In this document: positions 50,632-58,150 of the stretch, piece after piece | How the letters are laid out: each line of letters opens with the position of its first letter | Position numbering within the stretch: the first letter of the stretch is position 1 | Assembly (NCBI GenBank): GCA_025454255.1 | Contig: JALOOU010000021.1 | Location: 1 to 64,000 of the forward strand | Length of the DNA: 64,000 nucleotides | Direction of reading: 5' to 3' | Origin: Desulfobacterales bacterium | Lineage (GTDB): Bacteria > Desulfobacterota > Desulfobacteria > Desulfobacterales > SpSt-501 | Notes under the pieces: generated by a model | Told to the model about the DNA's origin: nothing | What the model saw: the letters and a program-made list of their open reading frames with translations, nothing else | The model's database searches: none | Position numbers and translations under genes: made by a program

Positions 50632-51239
50632 AGCGGGGCTTGCGGTTTGCGCCGGCGCCGGCGGACCGAAAACCCGAACCGGCCCAGGCTGCGCCCCAGC
50701 GCAAAGTACTCCCCGTGGCCGAAAGCCAGCAGACCCGCCCGCTCCAGGCATAGCCGCCCCCTGGCATCCACCAGGGCCGCGTCCACCTGCACGGCCAGGA
50801 CCTCCGCGAGAAAAAGGGTGTGCGACCCCAGCGCCATATGCGTGCGCACGCGGCATTCGATGTTGAGCGGGCATTCGACCACGATCGGGCAGCTCACCGT
50901 TCGCGCTGCGGCCGGCGTAAGCTTCGCAGCGGTAAACTTGTCCGTCGTGCGCCCGGAGACCATGCCGCACCAGTCGACGGCACGGGTCTGTGCGACGGAA
51001 GGCAGGTTCACCACGAATTCGCCGGTCTCCGCGATGACCGCGTGGGAGTGGCGCTCGGGGCGCACCGAGATGGAGAGCATCACCGGGTCGCTGCACACGC
51101 TGCCGACCCAGGCGATGGTGATGATATTGGGCGCCCAGCCCCGTGTGCCGCCGCAGCTGACCAGCACGGCGGGAACGGGGGCGAGCAGGTTGGCGGGCTT
51201 CCAGCTCTGTTTCCGGTCGAGGGAGGGCTTGGGCGTCAT
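50607..51239 (-). CDS. flavin reductase family protein
   Basis: A 210-residue FMN-binding split-barrel protein. SWKPANLLAPVPAVLVSCGG, NIITIAWVGSVCSDPVMLSISVRPERHSHAVIAETGEFVVNLPS and WCGMVSGRTTDKF are the usual FMN-phosphate and isoalloxazine contacts of the flavin reductase / DIM6-NTAB group. Homologues in anaerobes act as flavoredoxins or flavin:NAD(P)H reductases. The electron partner is unknown. ATG 51239 fits the family start (MTPKPSLDRK). The C-terminal ~20 residues are Arg-rich and atypical. It lies 36 bases downstream of pepA in the same direction. Confidence 0.85.
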   Translation of the reverse strand: MTPKPSLDRKQSWKPANLLAPVPAVLVSCGGTRGWAPNIITIAWVGSVCSDPVMLSISVRPERHSHAVIAETGEFVVNLPSVAQTRAVDWCGMVSGRTTDKFTAAKLTPAAARTVSCPIVVECPLNIECRVRTHMALGSHTLFLAEVLAVQVDAALVDARGRLCLERAGLLAFGHGEYFALGRSLGRFGFSVRRRRRKPQAPLQGRPSRR

Positions 51240-51275
51240 GGGCGTGCGACGCTTGATCGCGGACGGACGCACGGA

Positions 51276-52745
51276 TCAGGCCTTCGTCAGCCAGTCGAGG
51301 AGCAGCCGCACGCCGAAGCCGGTGCCGCCGGCCCCGCAATAGGCGGTCTCCTTCTTGCGGTAGGCGGGGCCGGCAATGTCGATGTGCGCCCAGCGCGCTC
51401 CGCCGGCAAACTCGGAAAGGAAAAGGGCGGCCGAAATGGCGCCGCCCTCGCGCGCGCTGGGCATGTTGCTGATGTCGGCAAAGGAGCTCTTCAGCAGCTC
51501 CTTGTAGTCCTCGGGCAGCGGCATCGGCCAGCAGCGTTCATGCGTGCGCTCGGCGGCGGCCAGCAGCTCGGCCTGGAGCGGCGCGTCGCGGGTGAAGAGG
51601 CCGGCGATGGCCTCGCCGAGCGCGACGACACAGGCGCCGGTGAGGGTCGCCAGGTCGATCATCACCTCCGGGGCATAGGCCTTGAGCGCATAGGTCATGG
51701 CATCCGCCAGGATCAACCGGCCCTCGGCGTCGGTGTTGCCGATCTCCACCGTTTTTCCGGAAAGGCTCGTAACGATGTCGCCCGGTCGGGTCGCGCCTCC
51801 GGACACCATGTTTTCCACGAGGGGAATCACGCCGACCACGCGGCGATCGATGTTGAGCGCCGCCGCGCCGAGCAGGGCGGCGGCCACGGCGGCCGCACCG
51901 GCCATGTCGCACTTCATGTCCCCCAGCGCTGGGCCGGTCTTGATATTGATGCCGCCGGAGTCGAAGGTGACCCCTTTTCCGACCAGCACCACGGTTTGCC
52001 TGCCGCGTTTGGGCCGGTGCTCGAGCACGACCAGGGCGGGCCGGTTGCGACTGCCGGCGGCCACGGCCAGCAAGGCCCCGAATTTGCGCCGGCGCAGCTC
52101 GGGCGCGAGAATCACCCGGGCGGTGAGCCCGCCCTTTTTGGCTGCGGCCGTGATCGACCGGGCGAAGGTTTCAGGCGTTTTTTCGTTCGAGGGGGTGTTG
52201 ACCCACTCCCGGGCTAAAATGGTTCCGCGGCAGACGGCTTCGACGCGGGCCGCAAGCCGGGCATACCGGCGCGCGCTGTCGGCGGAAACGATCACATCCG
52301 CGCGCAGCAGCGGTCGGTTCTCCTTTTCCTGTTTGTAGCGGTCGAACAGGTGGTTGCCGAGCACGACGCCCTCCAGCAGCGCGGCGAGTGCGGCTTCGGC
52401 CTCGAGGCCCGCCGCAACGGGATCCGGGGCGGCGACCCACAGCCGCCGGACCCCCATTTGGATGCAGCGTTTGACCCCCTTTCCGGCCGCCTGGCGCAGC
52501 GCCTCCGGGTCGAGGCGGTCGGCTTTTCCGAGGCCGCGGAAGAGGACCTGTTCGACCGGCAGCTGCGGGGGGCGGTGCAGGACGAGCTCCTGGTCTCTCT
52601 TGCCCCGGAAGGACTCCACTCTCATGGCAGTTGCAACCAGGTCGCCGACCACGGAGTCGGAATGCAGCGCCTGGTCCTCGCAGACGGGAATGAGCAGAGT
52701 CTTGACCGCGTGCCGCTTCAGATCGATGGGCGTAAGGTGCAGCAT
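51276..52745 (-). CDS. pepA: leucyl aminopeptidase (M17)
   Basis: A 489-residue cytosolic metallo-exopeptidase releasing N-terminal residues from peptides. The C-terminal catalytic domain has VGKGVTFDSGGINIK, the GDMKCDMAGAAAV metal site, and the NTDAEGRL signature. The N-terminal domain (1-~160) is the usual substrate-gate or DNA-binding-type region. The start is settled by the ribosome site: two ATGs occur 6 bases apart (52751 and 52745), and the GGAGG is too close to the first but ideally spaced (7 bases) for the second. Length is typical of M17 enzymes. Confidence 0.95.
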   Translation of the reverse strand: MLHLTPIDLKRHAVKTLLIPVCEDQALHSDSVVGDLVATAMRVESFRGKRDQELVLHRPPQLPVEQVLFRGLGKADRLDPEALRQAAGKGVKRCIQMGVRRLWVAAPDPVAAGLEAEAALAALLEGVVLGNHLFDRYKQEKENRPLLRADVIVSADSARRYARLAARVEAVCRGTILAREWVNTPSNEKTPETFARSITAAAKKGGLTARVILAPELRRRKFGALLAVAAGSRNRPALVVLEHRPKRGRQTVVLVGKGVTFDSGGINIKTGPALGDMKCDMAGAAAVAAALLGAAALNIDRRVVGVIPLVENMVSGGATRPGDIVTSLSGKTVEIGNTDAEGRLILADAMTYALKAYAPEVMIDLATLTGACVVALGEAIAGLFTRDAPLQAELLAAAERTHERCWPMPLPEDYKELLKSSFADISNMPSAREGGAISAALFLSEFAGGARWAHIDIAGPAYRKKETAYCGAGGTGFGVRLLLDWLTKA

Positions 52746-52800
52746 GGGCATTCCTCCTTCAGTCTCTGCACTATAGGCAACCTGCCGCGGAAAAGTCAAT

Positions 52801-54147
52801 TTATCCGGAGGCGATGTGCCGCTTCAGCTCGGCGATCCACGTCCAGGAAAAGGCCTCGCGGCGGCAGGGAAACACGCTGTTGTTGGCGCAAAGGGGCTCG
52901 GCGGTGAGGTCGTAGCGCGAAGCGGCCACCGCCTGCGGCCACAGGCTGGTGCCCGGTATCGGCGAATAGTAGGCCAGCAGGGGGCGGACACCGGCCTGCT
53001 TGACCGCGGCGATGGAGCGCAGCACCTCCGCTGCCGGCTGGCCGGGCAGCCCCACCAGGAGATAGGCGCCGACCTGGTCGCGGTTGAACCCGGCCTGAAT
53101 TAGGGTGCGGGCGGCGGCGGCGAACTCCGCGGCGGTGACTTTGCGGTCCAGCTGCCGGTGCTGCGCGCGGTCCGTCGTCTCCAGTCCCAGGCGCAGGGTT
53201 CGAAAGCCGGCCCGAAACATGAGCCCGGCGGTCTCCGGGGTGATCCCGCGGACGTGCACGGCGTTGGGAGTGTGGAAGCGCAGGGGCAGATCGGCGCGCA
53301 CGATGGCCTCGAGCACCGGCAGGGCGTGACCCGGCACATCGGATAGAAACGCATCGTCGTAGAGCGCCACGTCGGCGAGGCCGTGGCGCCGATGCCAATA
53401 GCGCAGCTCCGCGGCGACCGCGGCGGGGCTGCGGCGCAGCCGCCTGCTGTCCATCAGGTTCGCGGCGCAGTAGGCGCAGGCGAAGGGGCAGCCTCGCCGG
53501 GTCAAAAGGGGGAGGAAGGCGATGCGGCGCTGCAACTCCAGCGCCGGATAGGGATAGGCGTCGATGTCATCGGGCGCATGTCGGGGGGCCGCCCGGCAGC
53601 CGGTGTAGCGTGCGACCAGACCGAGGATGGACTCCTCGGCCTGGCCGGCAATCACCTCGTCCGCGCCGCTGACGCGCCGGGCATGCGCGGTGCAAAGCGT
53701 GGCATAGACGCCGCCGAGCACAACGGGCGCATTCGGGTGGATCTCTCGAATGAGGCCGATGGTCTCCTGCACGCCGGTGTACCAATAGGTCATCCCCGAG
53801 GTGACCAGCACCAGATCCGGCGCGGGCCGCGTGCGCAGATCTTCGCGCAACCACCCCGGGTCGATGCCGTAGCGGGAGAAGTGCCGCGGAACGTCTCTGA
53901 GCGGGGCGGGCTTGGGAAGCCGCGTTTTCAGAAACGGCCCGCAGCCGAAGGGCGCTTCGCGGGCCGGGCGCGGGGCGCGGGGGTGAAAGCGGTCCAGGCA
54001 GTCGACGTAGGAGACCCGGCAGCCGTGCTCCCGCAGGATGCCGGCGAGGGTGAGCAGCCCCAGGGGGGAGGCCCAGGCGTCGTAGGCGGCGAAGTCGTGA
54101 ATCCAGGGGTTGATGAGCAGGATATGCGGTGCGTCAGTCTTCGTCAT
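52801..54147 (-). CDS. B12-binding-domain radical SAM protein
   Basis: A 448-residue protein. The N-terminal ~1-175 is a cobalamin-binding Rossmann domain (ILLINPWIHDFAAYDAWASPLGLLTLAGIL ... VVLGGVYATL). A radical SAM core follows, with the cluster motif GCPFACAYC at about residue 215 and later RLGLETTD. It belongs to the large B12-binding radical SAM class (methylations, ring rearrangements and other unknown reactions). The opening PWIHDFAAYD is typical of a subgroup in Desulfobacterota. It overlaps the siroheme decarboxylase gene by 14 bases, so the two are translationally coupled and may work on related tetrapyrrole chemistry. The reaction is unknown. Confidence 0.85.
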   Translation of the reverse strand: MTKTDAPHILLINPWIHDFAAYDAWASPLGLLTLAGILREHGCRVSYVDCLDRFHPRAPRPAREAPFGCGPFLKTRLPKPAPLRDVPRHFSRYGIDPGWLREDLRTRPAPDLVLVTSGMTYWYTGVQETIGLIREIHPNAPVVLGGVYATLCTAHARRVSGADEVIAGQAEESILGLVARYTGCRAAPRHAPDDIDAYPYPALELQRRIAFLPLLTRRGCPFACAYCAANLMDSRRLRRSPAAVAAELRYWHRRHGLADVALYDDAFLSDVPGHALPVLEAIVRADLPLRFHTPNAVHVRGITPETAGLMFRAGFRTLRLGLETTDRAQHRQLDRKVTAAEFAAAARTLIQAGFNRDQVGAYLLVGLPGQPAAEVLRSIAAVKQAGVRPLLAYYSPIPGTSLWPQAVAASRYDLTAEPLCANNSVFPCRREAFSWTWIAELKRHIASG

Positions 54148-54616
54148 CCGTGGCAAAATACACCATCGAGGTCTTCTTCAGCTCCTCCCGGCTGAAGAGC
54201 AGGCGGTAGCTGTCCACGCCGGCCGCCTGCGACATGCGCCGGGCGGTTTCGCGGCAGGCCGTTTCGTCTTCGGCGTGGATCATGGTGTAGAGGTTGTAGG
54301 GCCAGGCGGGCGCCGGGTTGCGGCGGTAGCAGTGGGAGACCTGGCGAAAGCCTGCCATGATCCGGCCCACCGCGTCGGTGCGCTCCTCGTCCACCTTCCA
54401 GGCGGCCATGGCGTTGGCTTTGTAGCCGGTGCGCTGGTGGCGCAGGGTGGCGCCGAAACGGCGAACAACGCCCCGGGCGCAGAGGCCGCGCAGGGCCTCG
54501 AGCAGGGCCTCCTCGGCGATGCCGAGCCGGCGCGCGATCTCGCGGTAGGGCTGCGCGGTGATGGGCAGGTCCTCCTGGATCGAGGCGATGATCTTTTTTT
54601 CGAGGTCGGTCAGCAT
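54134..54616 (-). CDS. siroheme decarboxylase subunit (AhbA/AhbB, Lrp/AsnC-like)
   Basis: A 160-residue protein. An AsnC-type helix-turn-helix (1-~60, DLEKKIIASIQEDLPITAQPYREIARRLGI) precedes an RAM-like ferredoxin-fold domain with QVSHCYRRNPAPAWPYNLYTMIHA and the C-terminal SREELKKTSMVYF typical of AhbA/AhbB. These decarboxylate siroheme to 12,18-didecarboxysiroheme in the alternative haem pathway of sulfate reducers and archaea. The enzyme usually needs both subunits, and only one is seen here. The final haem steps (AhbC, AhbD) use radical SAM proteins, but the neighbour has a B12 domain unlike them. It may have another role. Confidence 0.75.
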   Translation of the reverse strand: MLTDLEKKIIASIQEDLPITAQPYREIARRLGIAEEALLEALRGLCARGVVRRFGATLRHQRTGYKANAMAAWKVDEERTDAVGRIMAGFRQVSHCYRRNPAPAWPYNLYTMIHAEDETACRETARRMSQAAGVDSYRLLFSREELKKTSMVYFATDDED

Positions 54617-54637
54617 CGGAAAAAAGTGCCTTGAAGT

Positions 54638-54782
54638 GGTTTCATAACCCCGTCTGACGGCTGGGGGTCCCGCCGTGGCGGGATGGCAGGCCTCGCGAAC
54701 GTGCTCACAACTTATTTAGATTGCTTCGCTTTCGATTCTGCCTCCCGCCTTGCCCGCAACCGTTATCCGGGGTTGTGAAACC
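54638..54782 (+). repeat. dispersed intergenic repeat, family 2, copy B, with terminal inverted repeats
   Basis: A 145-base element bounded by GGTTTCATAACCCCG (54638-54652) and CGGGGTTGTGAAACC (54768-54782), inverted with one mismatch. The inner CCCGCC-GT-GGCGGG forms a strong hairpin. The interior matches the reverse complement of 7497-7619. No coding capacity is seen. Confidence 0.75.
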
Positions 54783-54786
54783 ATTT

Positions 54787-54985
54787 CTAAAGTGAGCTAA
54801 CGTTCAAAGTGCCTAAAACGGGGAGGCACACAGGGGCAAGAACGCGAGCAGAACGCGCCGGCATTCAACTGCCACTTTCGCCGCGTTGCGTGTGTCTGCG
54901 GCTAAAAAAAGAAGTACGGTGTCGTTTGCCTTGAGATTGAGCCGTATGCCGGTTTCAACTTTAGACACTTTAGCTCGCTTTAGGC
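54787..54985. repeat. long inverted repeat at the 3' end of mtnA
   Basis: The left arm (54787-54819, CTAAAGTGAGCTAACG and on) and the right arm (54959-54985, CTTTAGACACTTTAGCTC and on) are inverted copies with a 5-base insertion in the left arm. The right arm encodes the last residues of MtnA (KMPKAS). The segment between them has no gene. Confidence 0.55.
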
Positions 54986-56088
54986 ATTTTAGCCCCTCTT
55001 GCCTTCGCCCTCTCGCCCTTCTCCGGAAACAGCCTTTCGATCTCCCCGGCGTCGGCCCGGCAGACACCGCGTTCGGTGATCAGTCCGGTGACCAGGCGCG
55101 CCGGGGTGACGTCGAAGGCGAAATTGGACGCCGGGGTGGCCGCCGGACAGATCCGCACCCGGTTGCGGCGTTGGCCGTCCCAGCCGTCGACAAAGCGCAC
55201 CTCGTCCGCTGCGCGCTCCTCGATCGGGATTCCGCGCAGCCCGTCGCTCAGACTCCAGTCGAAGCTGCTCGAGGGCAGCGCCACGTAAAACGGGACATGG
55301 TTGTCCCGCGCCGCGAGCGCCTTGAGATAGGTCCCGATCTTGTTGGCCACATCGCCGGCCGCCGTGGTGCGGTCGGTGCCGACGATGACGATATCCACCC
55401 GCCCATGCTGCATGAGATGGCCGCCGGCATTGTCGGCGACCAGCGTGTGGGGGATGCCGACCTCGGCGAGTTCCCAGGCCGTGAGCCGGGCGCCTTGGTT
55501 CAGCGGCCGGGTTTCGTCCACCCAGACGTGCAGCGGCAGGCCCCGTTCGAAGGCGGTGTAGATCGGGGCGGTGGCCGTGCCGTACTCCACGCAGGCGAGC
55601 CAGCCGGCATTGCAGTGGGTGAGCACATTGACCGGACGGCCGGCGTTGGCGCGGCTCAACGCCTCGATGAGCGGCAGGCCGTGGGCTCCGATCCTTCGGC
55701 AGCGGTCGACTTCGGCGGCGGTGATGGCTGCGGCCTCGGCCCAGGCGGCCGCTCCCCGCCGGAGCGGATCGGGGCAGGCGCGCACGGCGTGCAGCACCCG
55801 GTCGACGGCCCAGCAGAGGTTGACGGCGGTGGGCCGGGCGGCTTTGATCCGCTCTGCGGCCTCCATCAGGTGCGGCTCGTCCGCATTGCGGCGTGCGGCG
55901 CCTGCTATGGCCCAGGCCGCGGTGACGCCGATCAGGGGGGCGCCGCGCACCGCCAGGGTGCGGATGGCCTCGATCGCGTCCGCGACCGTCTTCAGGTCCA
56001 GCACCACCCGTTGGTGGGGCAGCAGGCGCTGGTCGATCACCTGGACGGTCTCGCCGTCCGCGCCTATCCAAATCGGCCGCGGGGTCAT
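54970..56088 (-). CDS. mtnA: methylthioribose-1-phosphate isomerase
   Basis: A 372-residue cytosolic isomerase converting 5-methylthioribose-1-phosphate to 5-methylthioribulose-1-phosphate. The catalytic cysteine is in LTHCNAGWLA and the aspartate in IVGTDRTTAAGDVANKIGTY, with the RGAPLIGVTAAW substrate loop. The eIF2B-like fold can mislead annotation, but the Cys/Asp pair identifies MtnA. The last ~15 residues (GERAKARGAKMPKAS) are read from an intergenic-type inverted repeat and look like an extension. It ends the gene run that begins with the DRTGG gene at 60210. The other methylthioadenosine genes lie just beyond that run. Confidence 0.93.
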   Translation of the reverse strand: MTPRPIWIGADGETVQVIDQRLLPHQRVVLDLKTVADAIEAIRTLAVRGAPLIGVTAAWAIAGAARRNADEPHLMEAAERIKAARPTAVNLCWAVDRVLHAVRACPDPLRRGAAAWAEAAAITAAEVDRCRRIGAHGLPLIEALSRANAGRPVNVLTHCNAGWLACVEYGTATAPIYTAFERGLPLHVWVDETRPLNQGARLTAWELAEVGIPHTLVADNAGGHLMQHGRVDIVIVGTDRTTAAGDVANKIGTYLKALAARDNHVPFYVALPSSSFDWSLSDGLRGIPIEERAADEVRFVDGWDGQRRNRVRICPAATPASNFAFDVTPARLVTGLITERGVCRADAGEIERLFPEKGERAKARGAKMPKAS

Positions 56089-56097
56089 GCGGGAGGA

Positions 56098-56469
56098 TCA
56101 GAGCTTCGCCAGGGCGAAGTCGGTTTGCACTTCGCCCTGCAGCACGTGGCGGCGGAAGACCTGGCGCGTCCGGTTGGCGTCCATGTGCTGGTAGACGATC
56201 GGCTCGGAGTCGATCACCTCGACGGTGATGTTGGGCTCGCTGCTGCACATGCCCATGCAGCCGGAGGTGACGACCCGGATGTCCTGCCGGTCGGCCTCGG
56301 CCATTTCGGCCATCAGGGATTTCATGACCTCACGGGCGCCGGCCGCGATCCCGCAGGTTCCCATGTGCACCGTGATTTTAATGCGCACCTCACCGTCGTG
56401 CCGCAGGGCCGTGGCCTTGGTGGTCTCCTCCTTGATGCGTTTGAGGTCGTCAATGGTCAGCTTGGGCAT
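56098..56469 (-). CDS. thioredoxin-fold [2Fe-2S] ferredoxin-like protein
   Basis: A 123-residue protein resembling the NuoE/HndA-type ferredoxin. It has VHMGTCGIAAGAREVMKSL and TSGCMGMCSSEPNITVEV. Three cysteines (in GTCG, SGC and GMC) are visible, one fewer than the classical four-cysteine site, so cluster binding may use another ligand or differ. Such proteins pass electrons between NADH-linked flavoproteins and hydrogenases. Here no NuoF- or HydB-type partner follows. It overlaps the HATPase gene by 20 bases and precedes mtnA by 9, placing it firmly in this operon. Confidence 0.8.
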   Translation of the reverse strand: MPKLTIDDLKRIKEETTKATALRHDGEVRIKITVHMGTCGIAAGAREVMKSLMAEMAEADRQDIRVVTSGCMGMCSSEPNITVEVIDSEPIVYQHMDANRTRQVFRRHVLQGEVQTDFALAKL

Positions 56470-57028
56470 GGCTGGTCTCCTCCCTGCCGGAATTGCGGTT
56501 CATCGTTGCGAGCGCCTCGCGAATCCCCTGTTCCACGAGCCGCACCGTGCCGGGGTCGCTTAAGTCCGCGCCGCCCTCGGAGAGCTCCCGGGTGTCGAGC
56601 GAGAATTCGTCCCCATCTACCGTGTGCGAGTAAGCAAAGTCAATATGCGGGTTGCCGATGATCAGCATGGCGAGCGTTGCCGCCACATCGCCGAGGGGGG
56701 CGCGGTCGATGTGGCTGTGGCGGAAAACGGCCGCCACCTCCGTGCCGCGCCCGGGCTCCGCGGCGACGGTGAGATCTCCCTCGCAGCGCCGGGCAGCGGC
56801 CGCCAGCAGCGAGAGCCCGAGCCCCACTCGCCGGGTGGTGCGCGAGGTGATGAAGGGGTCCTCCGGGTTGCTCGCCTTCTCCGGCGGCATGCCGGGCCCG
56901 TCGTCGCGCACGGTGAGTTTCAACCGGTCGGCCGCCAGGGACTCCTCCACCCGGATCTCGATGCGGCCGGCCCCGGCGGTGATCCCGTTCTCGACGACAT
57001 CCAGGATGTGCAGCGACAGCTCCCGCAT
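56450..57028 (-). CDS. stand-alone histidine-kinase-type ATPase (HATPase)
   Basis: A 192-residue protein with a GHKL ATPase fold at residues 1-~110: N-box LDVVENGITAGA (Asn14; the usual Ser is Gly), G1 DDGPGMP and G2 VGLGLSLLAAAARR, then GRGTEVAAVF. The C-terminal ~80 residues (HIDFAYSHTVDGDEFSLDTRELSE) are a separate domain without a histidine phosphoacceptor. It begins immediately after the PHP gene stop. This protein is a regular member of clusters around sensory [FeFe]-hydrogenase-like proteins in Clostridia, where it is thought to act in signalling. Confidence 0.82.
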   Translation of the reverse strand: MRELSLHILDVVENGITAGAGRIEIRVEESLAADRLKLTVRDDGPGMPPEKASNPEDPFITSRTTRRVGLGLSLLAAAARRCEGDLTVAAEPGRGTEVAAVFRHSHIDRAPLGDVAATLAMLIIGNPHIDFAYSHTVDGDEFSLDTRELSEGGADLSDPGTVRLVEQGIREALATMNRNSGREETSHAQADH

Positions 57029-57787
57029 TCAGCTCAGCACTCCCCGGCCCTGCTCCGCGCGCAGCGCCCGTCCGACCTCCCGCAGGCTTGCCGCCGCCAT
57101 CCGGAACGTGGTGGCGGCCCGGCCGATCTCTTTTAGAAAGTGGGCATCCGAGGAGGTGATGCAGGCGCGGGCGCCGATCATCGGAAAGCGTTGCCGGGCC
57201 TGGGCCAGGGGGACCCGGTAGGAGACCTCCACCCCGTCCAGCGCCAGGTCCGGCGGGATGAATCCCAGCTGATTGATGATGCCGTTGGCCGGCCGGTCCA
57301 CATGGGCGCTGATGCTGAGGCCGCCCAGTGCATGCGTGCGGTGCACCACCTGCTCCAGGCTGTGCTGCGTGGCGCCGATCAGGAGCCGCGGGTTTTCGCT
57401 CACCACCTCGTTGTCCTCGTTGGCCACCACCTGGTAGCCGAACACTTCCGGCTGGTTTTCGCCGGGCAGACCGGCGTAGACGAACGCCTGCATGGCGAGG
57501 GCCTGGTCCAGCTCCTCGAAGAGGGCCAGAATGTGGACCTCCTCCCGCGTGCAGACCTCCATGCCCGGCAGCACCGCCAGCCCCGTCCGCTGGCCCGCGC
57601 GCATGGCGGCCGCGGCGTTTTCGGCGGAGTTGTGGTCGCAGACGGCGATCAGTTCGAGGCCCGCCTCCCGACAGCGAAGAATGAGATCGCGCGGGCTCAT
57701 CTCCCAGTCGCCGCAGGGGGAGAGGCAGGTGTGGAGGTGCAGGTCGGCCTTGAACGTCCGCAGGCCGCTGTGCTCAGCGACGGTCAT
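57029..57787 (-). CDS. PHP-domain phosphoesterase
   Basis: A 252-residue protein with the polymerase-and-histidinol-phosphatase fold. Metal ligands are visible in ADLHLHTCLSPCGD, VCDHNSAENA, PGMEVCTREEVHILA, ISAHVDRP and SSDAHFLKEIGR. It is a stand-alone PHP protein, like those that hydrolyse phosphoesters or nucleotides. Substrate unknown. Its place between a DRTGG gene (12 bases) and the HATPase gene (no gap) suggests that it removes a phosphate signal within the same circuit. Confidence 0.85.
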   Translation of the reverse strand: MTVAEHSGLRTFKADLHLHTCLSPCGDWEMSPRDLILRCREAGLELIAVCDHNSAENAAAAMRAGQRTGLAVLPGMEVCTREEVHILALFEELDQALAMQAFVYAGLPGENQPEVFGYQVVANEDNEVVSENPRLLIGATQHSLEQVVHRTHALGGLSISAHVDRPANGIINQLGFIPPDLALDGVEVSYRVPLAQARQRFPMIGARACITSSDAHFLKEIGRAATTFRMAAASLREVGRALRAEQGRGVLS

Positions 57788-57799
57788 GGGGTCGCGGCT

Positions 57800-58150
57800 T
57801 CAGGCGGCGTCCGGGTTCCCCACGCCGGCCGCATGCAGCCGCCCCGCCAGCTCGTAGGCCGAGTGCGCCGCGATCAGGATCGGGATGCCCTCCTGGTCGG
57901 CTTTGCGGACGGTCTCCTCGTCGGGGGCCCGGCCTCCGGTCAGCACCACCGCCGCCATCTCCCGCAGCACCGCCACGGCGACGATGTTCTGGTGGCCTTG
58001 CACGGTCAGCCAGACGCAGCCCTGGGGGGCATTGGCCATGATCTCGCTCAGCAGGTCGCCGCAATAGCCGCCCCTGATCTCCCGCTCCAACCCTTTGTCG
58101 CCGGTGGCCGCCTGCAGGCCGAATCGCTCGCGCATCTCCCTGACGTTCAT
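57800..58150 (-). CDS. DRTGG domain protein (second copy)
   Basis: A 116-residue protein consisting of one DRTGG domain (MNVREMRERFGLQAATGDKGLEREIRGGYCGDLLSEIMANAPQG ... ILIAAHSAYELAGRLHAAGV). The domain is known from phosphotransacetylase and CBS-DRTGG proteins and is probably ligand-binding. The ATG at 58150 overlaps the stop of the hydrogenase-like gene (ATGA), so the two are translationally coupled. A longer frame continues upstream only in the wrong reading of the hydrogenase-like gene. It is a paralogue of the DRTGG gene at 59857-60210. Confidence 0.82.
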   Translation of the reverse strand: MNVREMRERFGLQAATGDKGLEREIRGGYCGDLLSEIMANAPQGCVWLTVQGHQNIVAVAVLREMAAVVLTGGRAPDEETVRKADQEGIPILIAAHSAYELAGRLHAAGVGNPDAA

